A stretch of 46,551 nucleotides of DNA, from the NCBI RefSeq assembly GCF_024198215.1, contig NZ_JAKCFA010000046.1, forward strand, positions 1 through 46,551. Reading direction: 5' to 3'. Position 1 is the first letter of the stretch, and each line of letters starts with the position of its first letter. Position numbers and translations under genes: made by a program. Below the pieces are notes generated by a model. That model was not told where the DNA came from. It did no database searches and worked only from the letters and a program-made list of their open reading frames with translations. Shown piece by piece: positions 41,766 to 46,551 of this stretch. The stretch is from Myxococcus qinghaiensis (lineage in GTDB: Bacteria; Myxococcota; Myxococcia; Myxococcales; Myxococcaceae).

Positions 41766-44681
41766 CTACCGCAGGGGCACGCGCTTGAGCCTGAAGGGCG
41801 AGGGGCTCTCGCTCATCGTGAAGTAGCTCGCGCCGTTGGCCTCGTACTCGAGCGCCTCACCCTGGCCCTCGGTGGTGTCGGTCAGCGTGACGGGCGTCGC
41901 GAAGACGGCCGACTCGAAGCCAAGTCCCGGCGTCGCACGGAACTCGTAGACAGTGCGGTAGGTGCGAAGGAGGAAGCGATCCGCGCAGGGGTGGATCGCC
42001 GCCGCGGTCGCGGCCGAGAAGTTGGCGTCTCCGTTCAGCGGCAGCTGGAGCGTGTGGACGTGGATCAGCGTGGCCTGCACGCCCGGCGTCAGCGGCCGGG
42101 GGAACTTGTACACGCCGCTCTTCCCCGTGCCCCCGTCCTTGGTGACGACGTAGATGTCCCCGGTGGTGGGGTGCACCATCAGCGACTCCGCGTCCTTCGC
42201 GCCGTCCGGATAGACGAACGGGAAGGCCTCGGCGACGAGCCCCCCCGAGGTCTGGCCGTTGGCGAGAGCCGGCTCGGGCACGCGGTAGATCGTGAACGAC
42301 GTGGGGCTGCCACCCGGAGGGAAGTTGGCGCTCCACTTCCCGATGTCACCGATGAAGATGCACGAGCCGCTCGGGCAGGGCCCGGTCGCGAGGTCCTCCC
42401 AGTCGGCCGGCGTCACGTTGGTCACGTTGAACGTGCCGATCGTGCTCGCGTTGAGCGTGTTGATCGCGACGATCGCGGTGGTGTCCTCGTTGTGTACGTA
42501 GAGCGCGTTGCCGACCACGCGGCTCGCGGCCAGGCCCGAGGGCTCCACGATTTCCGGCGCGGTCACGGTGCCCTGGAGCGTGAAGGTGCTCGCGTACGTG
42601 TCGCCGACCATGCAACTGGGGGCGTTGGCGGCGCGCAGGACGATGACGTGCGCGGTGTTGGTCTGCACGAACGCGGAGCTGCCGGAGAGGCCCGTCTGGA
42701 GGCCCGGCGCGGTGAGCGACCGGTAGGCCGCATTGAAGAGCAGTCCATTGGCGTGACCGAGGCACGCGTCGAAGGCCTCGGTGAAGCCGAGCGGCGGCTC
42801 GATGCCGGTGGCAGGGCAGGTGGCGTCCGGCCAGACCTGTGAGCCGTACCAGACGGCGAGGCCACCCGCGCTGCCGGTCACCACGTCGGGCACGGTGAAC
42901 GACGCGGAGTCGCCGTTCTTCTGGCCTGCGTGCACGTCGATGGGCTGGACCGGATCGACGCCGCTGAAGGCCTCAACGCTCCCCGCCATGTGGGTGTTCG
43001 CGTCCAGTCCGAACGCGTAGCTCGCAGGCTCGGAGGCGCCCGCGACGCGGTAGAAGATCCAGGTGCGGATGGCCCAGGCGCTCTGCTCCGAGCGCAGGAA
43101 CGTCCAGCCGGCGGGCGGCGTGACGGTCGCGGAGATGTTGTTGCGCACGGTCACCCGCGCGATGAGCGCGTCGTTGGCCGCGGTCCCCGACGGCTTGGGG
43201 ATCGACAGTGAAGCGAGCGACAGGCCGCTGTGGCGCGAGCTCCCACGCAACGCGACCCCCGAGGACGGTGCGACCTCGGCGCGGCGAAGGGCGACGACCT
43301 GCGCGACGTTGGTCTCGGCGAACGTCGAGCTCCCGTTGAACGGTCCCTGGAGGCCGGCACCGGCGAGGGGCATGAAGGCGGCGTTGAAGACGAGGCCCTG
43401 GGACGAGGACACCAGGCAGGTGTCGTAGGTCTCGGCGAAGCCCACGGGGGGCTCGATCGCCGGGGTCGGACACGCGGTGCCGGTCCACGTCTGCGCGCCG
43501 AACCAGACGGCAGCCCCGCCCGCGGTCGAGGTGCTCAGCTGCGGCGTCGTGAAGGCCGTCGAGCCGCTGTTGCTCTTGCCGGCGTGCGTGTCGATCGGGT
43601 TGGCCGGATTGACGCCGGCATACGCCACGAGGTTGCCGACGAGGTAGCTCGCGATGGAGCTCTGGAACGTGTGGCTCGCGGGCTCGCTGGCGGTGGCGAC
43701 GCGGACGAAGCCCCAGCCGCGGATGCTCCAGGTGCTCATGTCGGTGCGCACCAGCGTCCAACCCGCGGGCGGGGTGAGCTCGGCGCCGATCTGGTTCCGG
43801 TTCGCGAGGTGCGCCAGCAGCACGTTACCGGCGGCGACGCCCGGAGGGGTCGAGAGGGTCAGGCTGGTGACCGTCTTGCCGCTCGCGTGCGTGGTGCCGA
43901 CGAGGGTGATCTCCCCGGTGGCCGGCGGCTGGAGGGGACGCAGCACCACCGCGTACGTGATGTTGGTGTTGGGGAGCGTGGAGCTGCCGGTGAAGGCGGG
44001 CTGGGGACCCGCGGCCCCGAGCTCCGAGGTGGCGGCGCTGTGCAGCACGCCGCGCGACGACGAGACGAGGCAGGTGTCGAGCTGCTCGGTGAAGCCCGTC
44101 GGAGGGGTGTGGACCGCGGGGCACGCGGTGCCTCCCCAGACCTGGGCCGAGAACCACACCGCGAGGCCGTTCGCGGACGACGTGGTGGCGACGGGCAGCG
44201 CGAGGCTCGCGCTGTTGCCATTCTTCTGGCCCACGTGCACGTCGATCGGCTGGAGCGGATCCGCGCCCGACACCGCGACCAGGGTGGCCGCCATGGAGCT
44301 GGCGAGGTCGAGGGTGAAGGTGTGACTGCTCGGCTCGGCCGCGCTGGCCACGCGGAGGAAGAGCCAGGACTTGATGGCCGAGGCGCTCTGCTCGGAGCGC
44401 AGCAGCGTCCAGCCAGCGGGTGGGGTGGCGACGGCGGTGACGGCCTCGCGATTGCTCAGCTGCAGCACCAGCACATCTCCGGCGGCCGTACCGACGGGGG
44501 TGGGGATGGAGAGAGTGGTGGTGGCCAGGCCGCTCGCGCTGGTGGTTCCTCGCACGGAGAGCGTGGAGAGGCGCTGGGCCGTCGTCGCATCCTGTACGTC
44601 GTCGGGCTGCGCGAGCTCAGTCGTTCCACAGGCGGCCATCAGTAGGGCGGCCGCGAGCCACAGACTTCGGATTGGGGTCAT
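41766..44681 (-). CDS. Lipoprotein with three tandem ~213-aa repeats and a propeller-like C-terminus
   Basis: 971 aa, start at 44681, signal ending LMAAC. After a short linker come three homologous repeats at about 37-250, 251-465 and 466-680. Each opens with a 'GTT/GSS..SG...TTLSIPxPxGTAAGDVLL' strand set, carries 'VTPPAGWTLLRSEQSA.AIxxWxFxRVA.ASEPxSHTF', 'PIDVHAGQKNG.SAS' and 'AVWF.AQVW.GTACPxx.xPPxGFTExxDTCL', and ends 'GSSxFxxTNxAxVVxLR'. Each has a conserved pair of cysteines. The C-terminal 280 residues (EPSGLAASRVVGNALYVHNEDTTAIVAINT ... DWEDLATGPCPSGSCIFIGDIG ... YVVTKDGGTGKSGVYKF) look like a beta-propeller. Presumably surface-exposed and repetitive for binding. Monocistronic. Confidence 0.88.
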   Translation of the reverse strand: MTPIRSLWLAAALLMAACGTTELAQPDDVQDATTAQRLSTLSVRGTTSASGLATTTLSIPTPVGTAAGDVLVLQLSNREAVTAVATPPAGWTLLRSEQSASAIKSWLFLRVASAAEPSSHTFTLDLASSMAATLVAVSGADPLQPIDVHVGQKNGNSASLALPVATTSSANGLAVWFSAQVWGGTACPAVHTPPTGFTEQLDTCLVSSSRGVLHSAATSELGAAGPQPAFTGSSTLPNTNITYAVVLRPLQPPATGEITLVGTTHASGKTVTSLTLSTPPGVAAGNVLLAHLANRNQIGAELTPPAGWTLVRTDMSTWSIRGWGFVRVATASEPASHTFQSSIASYLVGNLVAYAGVNPANPIDTHAGKSNSGSTAFTTPQLSTSTAGGAAVWFGAQTWTGTACPTPAIEPPVGFAETYDTCLVSSSQGLVFNAAFMPLAGAGLQGPFNGSSTFAETNVAQVVALRRAEVAPSSGVALRGSSRHSGLSLASLSIPKPSGTAANDALIARVTVRNNISATVTPPAGWTFLRSEQSAWAIRTWIFYRVAGASEPASYAFGLDANTHMAGSVEAFSGVDPVQPIDVHAGQKNGDSASFTVPDVVTGSAGGLAVWYGSQVWPDATCPATGIEPPLGFTEAFDACLGHANGLLFNAAYRSLTAPGLQTGLSGSSAFVQTNTAHVIVLRAANAPSCMVGDTYASTFTLQGTVTAPEIVEPSGLAASRVVGNALYVHNEDTTAIVAINTLNASTIGTFNVTNVTPADWEDLATGPCPSGSCIFIGDIGKWSANFPPGGSPTSFTIYRVPEPALANGQTSGGLVAEAFPFVYPDGAKDAESLMVHPTTGDIYVVTKDGGTGKSGVYKFPRPLTPGVQATLIHVHTLQLPLNGDANFSAATAAAIHPCADRFLLRTYRTVYEFRATPGLGFESAVFATPVTLTDTTEGQGEALEYEANGASYFTMSESPSPFRLKRVPLR

Positions 44682-44764
44682 GGGGTTTTGATCGGGTGTC
44701 GACTCACTGGACTGGAGGTCCGGGAATCGGCCATGTGAAGGACCCCGCAGTGCGAAGCGCAATC

Positions 44765-44837
44765 GACTGTCATGACACGGGAAAGCTGCCGTGAAATGGT
44801 TTGGGCCGTCGGGTGTCATCGAAAAAAAGTGACAGTC
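44765..44837. promoter_or_regulatory. Nested inverted repeats upstream of the three-repeat lipoprotein gene
   Basis: GACTGTCATGACAC (44765-44778), containing the palindrome TGTCATGACA, is mirrored by GTGTCAT (44813-44819) and TGACAGTC (44830-44837), with an A7 tract between those two. It lies 84-156 bp upstream of the start codon, the right distance for an operator or promoter element. The rest of the 312-bp gap is empty. Confidence 0.45.
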
Positions 44838-44993
44838 CTGTCCATGCGGTCACGCGGAGTCCTTTGAGAACGCGAAGCCCAAAGACATCTGCGCACGGTG
44901 CAAGGGCCGAAGGGCGGTCGGCACCCCGAGGGGTGGGCCTCCAGGCAAGCCTCGTGACCGTGGCTGTGACAGGCTCGTGACGTCAGCAGAACG

Positions 44994-45440
44994 GTGCTGA
45001 CTCACTGTGATCTGGAGCGTGCCTGGAGCTGTGGGCTTCGTCGAGCTCGTGCTGGCTACAGCACCCTCTACGTCGGCACCCACGAACTGCTCATGCAGCT
45101 CCGGGCCGCACGGGGCGACGGAAGCTACGAAAAGCGCCTGTTGCGCTTCACCTCGCCAGACTTGCTCATCATCGATGACCTCGGCCTTCGCGGGCTGATA
45201 CAGGATGAGCCGGTGGACCTCTACGAGGTCGTCCGTCAGAGGTACGAGCGCAAGAGCACCGTCATCACCTCCAACCGGGCGATTGAAGAGTGGCCTCCGT
45301 TCTTCGGCGACCCGCTGATGGCCAGTGCCGCCATGGACCGACTTCTCCACCACGCTCACGTCCTGGTCATCGAAGGCAACAGTTATCGCAATCCGCCCCC
45401 TGCCCGGCGCCGCAAGCCCACTGCCGCGGAGGCACGTTAG
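44994..45440 (+). pseudogene. istB: IS21-family IstB helper ATPase, N-terminally truncated
   Basis: About 130 residues of IstB: GYSTLYVGTHELLMQLRAARGDGSYEKRLLRF, Walker B LLIIDDLGLRGL, TVITSNRAIEEWPPFFGDPLMASAAMDRLLHHAHVLVIEGNSYRNPPPARRRK, and a normal end. The Walker A half is gone and the first 20 codons look frame-shifted. An inverted repeat GTCAGCA/TGCTGAC (44982-44988/44995-45001) is at the broken end. No istA transposase is present. Confidence 0.85.
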
Positions 45441-45451
45441 ACACCAGCGTG

Positions 45452-45543
45452 GATCCGCTTGGCCGACCCCAAACTCGTCACCGTCGTGAACTCGAACAAC
45501 GGCTCCCTGACGAGCTCACCAGGGCGATCCGCTTGGCCGACCC
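45452..45543 (+). repeat. 18-bp direct repeats downstream of the istB fragment
   Basis: GATCCGCTTGGCCGACCC occurs at 45452-45469 and again at 45526-45543, 74 bp apart. Multiple short direct repeats inside the terminus are characteristic of IS21-family ends, where they bind the transposase. Position just after istB supports this being the right end of the element. Confidence 0.65.
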
Positions 45544-45582
45544 TCACGCGGTCCATACCCCCGGTCCTTGACACAGAGGAGA

Positions 45583-45666
45583 ACCACACGAAGTGCGGGA
45601 GAGCCGCCGAAGCGGGTGACACTCACCACACGAAGTGTGGGAGAGCCACGGAAGCGAGGGACTCTC
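45583..45666. repeat. Two tandem 42-bp repeats
   Basis: 45583-45624 and 45625-45666 are adjacent 42-bp units beginning ACCACACGAAGTG, 36 of 42 positions identical. No gene spans them convincingly. No spacers, so not CRISPR. Confidence 0.85.
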
Positions 45667-46357
45667 ACAACAACGTAGGTACCACCAAGGCTTCCGCTGC
45701 GGCGTGAAGAGAGCCCTCGCTATCACCGCTCTCCTCCACAAGCACCAAGGCCTCACGGGCACCAACATCTGCAACGCCGCAGGTTCCGCCAGTCGGTACT
45801 CGGCCTTCGCCGCGACCAGCCGCGTCCAGGCTTTGGGACTCCCGTCCAACCTCGCGTACGCCCGCTGCGGCTCCACCTCTGCCGCCCCAGACGCTCCGCG
45901 GGCGCCCGCCATTTCTTCATGCTCATGACCAAGGGTGGAAAGCAGGGGCATGCCGCACCTTCACGGACACCACTTCGCTCGGGGCATGTTGAGCACCGGC
46001 ATGGCGCCCGCGTCCGTCGACTTGCACTCCCCAGTCCGGCTAGGAAGACGCCAGCCACCACCGCCCATAGACTGGGCCTCTGGCGACATTGGCCCGTGAA
46101 TTGAACTACCCCCAAAGGGCAATACCTCTGAAGGGCATGGCTTCAATCAGCCGGATGCTGCCTAAAGGCTATTTGTGACTTGTCGCTCATAGACTAGTAC
46201 TCACTGCCTCGCTCGCGCGTTCTTTCGTGGGTGCGACTATGCCGCATTCAAAGCAATAACACCTGCGCGTCGATTGCAGGCGAAGTTGGAATGCATTCAT
46301 ATATCCGCGTCGGCCTATATGGCTGGGTTTTGCGGAATCCAAGGGGGAGAGGGCACC
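45667..46357. other. Gene-free stretch (691 bp)
   Basis: No recognised family on either strand. A minus-strand frame of 45951-45544 (about 135 codons) runs across the tandem repeats and has a stretch (AWTRLVAAKAEYRLAEPAALQ) that could be coding debris, but it lacks a credible start. From 46120 on the GC content falls and the sequence ACTAGTACT (46192-46200) resembles the TAGTACTA at the repeat edge. Confidence 0.4.
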
Positions 46358-46534
46358 ATGTCGTCACAAGACGCATTGCTGGCTCACACCAGCGGCTACT
46401 GCACCAGCACCCTATCGCCATCTGCTCTAGTACTACTTGATCAGATGCGGGACGGCCCGAGAGGAGGAGCGCGAGCTCCGAGTCTGCGGAGGCACAGCGG
46501 GCAATGGCCGATGCGGCGCAGCAGCAGGTGCTGA
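46358..46534 (+). CDS. Doubtful small ORF (58 aa) running into the right terminal repeat
   Basis: ATG at 46358 is preceded by a good ribosome-binding site (GGGGGAGAGGG, 46344-46354) and reads MSSQDALLAHTSGYCTSTLSPSALVLLDQM before entering the terminal repeat, where it continues as Arg-rich residues to a stop at 46534. The strong ribosome-binding site suggests a real start whose downstream gene was replaced by the repeat. A second frame inside the repeat (ATG 46504, GGAGG at 46488) reads MADAAQQQVLKATSNL and leaves the window. Confidence 0.3.
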   Translation: MSSQDALLAHTSGYCTSTLSPSALVLLDQMRDGPRGGARAPSLRRHSGQWPMRRSSRC

Positions 46535-46551
46535 AGGCGACGTCGAACCTG
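46428..46551. repeat. Right copy of 124-bp terminal inverted repeat
   Basis: Exact reverse complement of 4-127, starting in TAGTACTA and ending at the window edge. See the left copy for interpretation. Confidence 0.9.

Noticed and set aside
41586..44645. Two long plus-strand frames (418 and 471 aa)
   Set aside because: Antisense to the three-repeat lipoprotein, composed of Arg/Gly/Ala-rich sequence without recognisable folds.
45583..45666. CRISPR array
   Set aside because: The two 42-bp units abut with no spacer, there are only two, and no cas genes are present.
1..46551. Linear plasmid or phage with terminal inverted repeats
   Set aside because: No terminal protein, replication, packaging or structural phage genes. 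The content is chromosomal and a k-mer-sized contig-end overlap explains the repeat more simply.

Overview
The window is high-GC DNA with the character of a myxobacterium (Myxococcota, probably Myxococcaceae/Archangiaceae). That assignment is inferred from content: about ten predicted lipoproteins, cysteine-rich and EGF/FG-GAP surface proteins, DUF1552/DUF1592 pairs, a GON-domain protein, a giant Ser/Thr kinase fusion and an FHA-type sigma-54 activator. No rRNA or tRNA was recognised. The two ends carry the same 124-bp sequence in inverted orientation (4-127 and 46428-46551), so the window is probably a whole contig that stops at both sides in one multicopy repeat.

Layout. 0.3-3.5 kb: small-molecule and regulatory genes (TetR regulator; epoxide hydrolase followed by a WYL regulator; RibD/DHFR-like reductase). 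3.6-7.9 kb: two divergent secreted proteins, an EGF/FG-GAP lipoprotein and an astacin metalloprotease with a beta-trefoil. 7.9-17.0 kb: two paralogous DUF1592 (one CxxCH haem motif, lipoprotein) plus DUF1552 (twin-arginine signal) gene pairs, both joined by an ATGA overlap. Each pair lies next to a gene for a protein with an N-terminal periplasmic domain, a Pro-rich linker and a beta-barrel-like C-terminus. 17.0-20.2 kb: a forward operon of that barrel protein, an ECF sigma factor, a FecR-like anti-sigma and a lipoprotein, divergent from pair 2. 20.2-24.4 kb: three more secreted proteins. 24.6-30.1 kb: TetR, NmrA-like, SGNH hydrolase, HEAT, cupin-like and TPR genes.

28.2-31.4 kb and 40.6-45.6 kb are graveyards of mobile DNA: a serine-recombinase-like tail, IS256 abutting IS3, a multiply deleted IS66 and a truncated IS21 istB. 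A 161-bp IS5 relic lies at 12.8 kb. Between them, 31.6-38.8 kb holds a GON lipoprotein and a three-gene reverse operon: FHA sigma-54 activator, ADYC-like secreted protein, and a 1254-aa Ser/Thr kinase-STAND ATPase-transmembrane-FGE-like protein. This looks like a self-contained signalling module. A class C beta-lactamase-like serine hydrolase and a 971-aa three-repeat lipoprotein follow. The last 1.1 kb has no recognised intact gene.

The two most system-like units are the kinase/FHA/ADYC operon and the duplicated DUF1592-DUF1552-barrel sets, one of which sits beside an ECF sigma/anti-sigma switch. Smaller signals include several strong terminator hairpins, a perfect 20-bp palindrome at the astacin start, a dispersed repeat in three intergenic copies, 42-bp tandem repeats, and nearly identical 123-bp EGF repeats.
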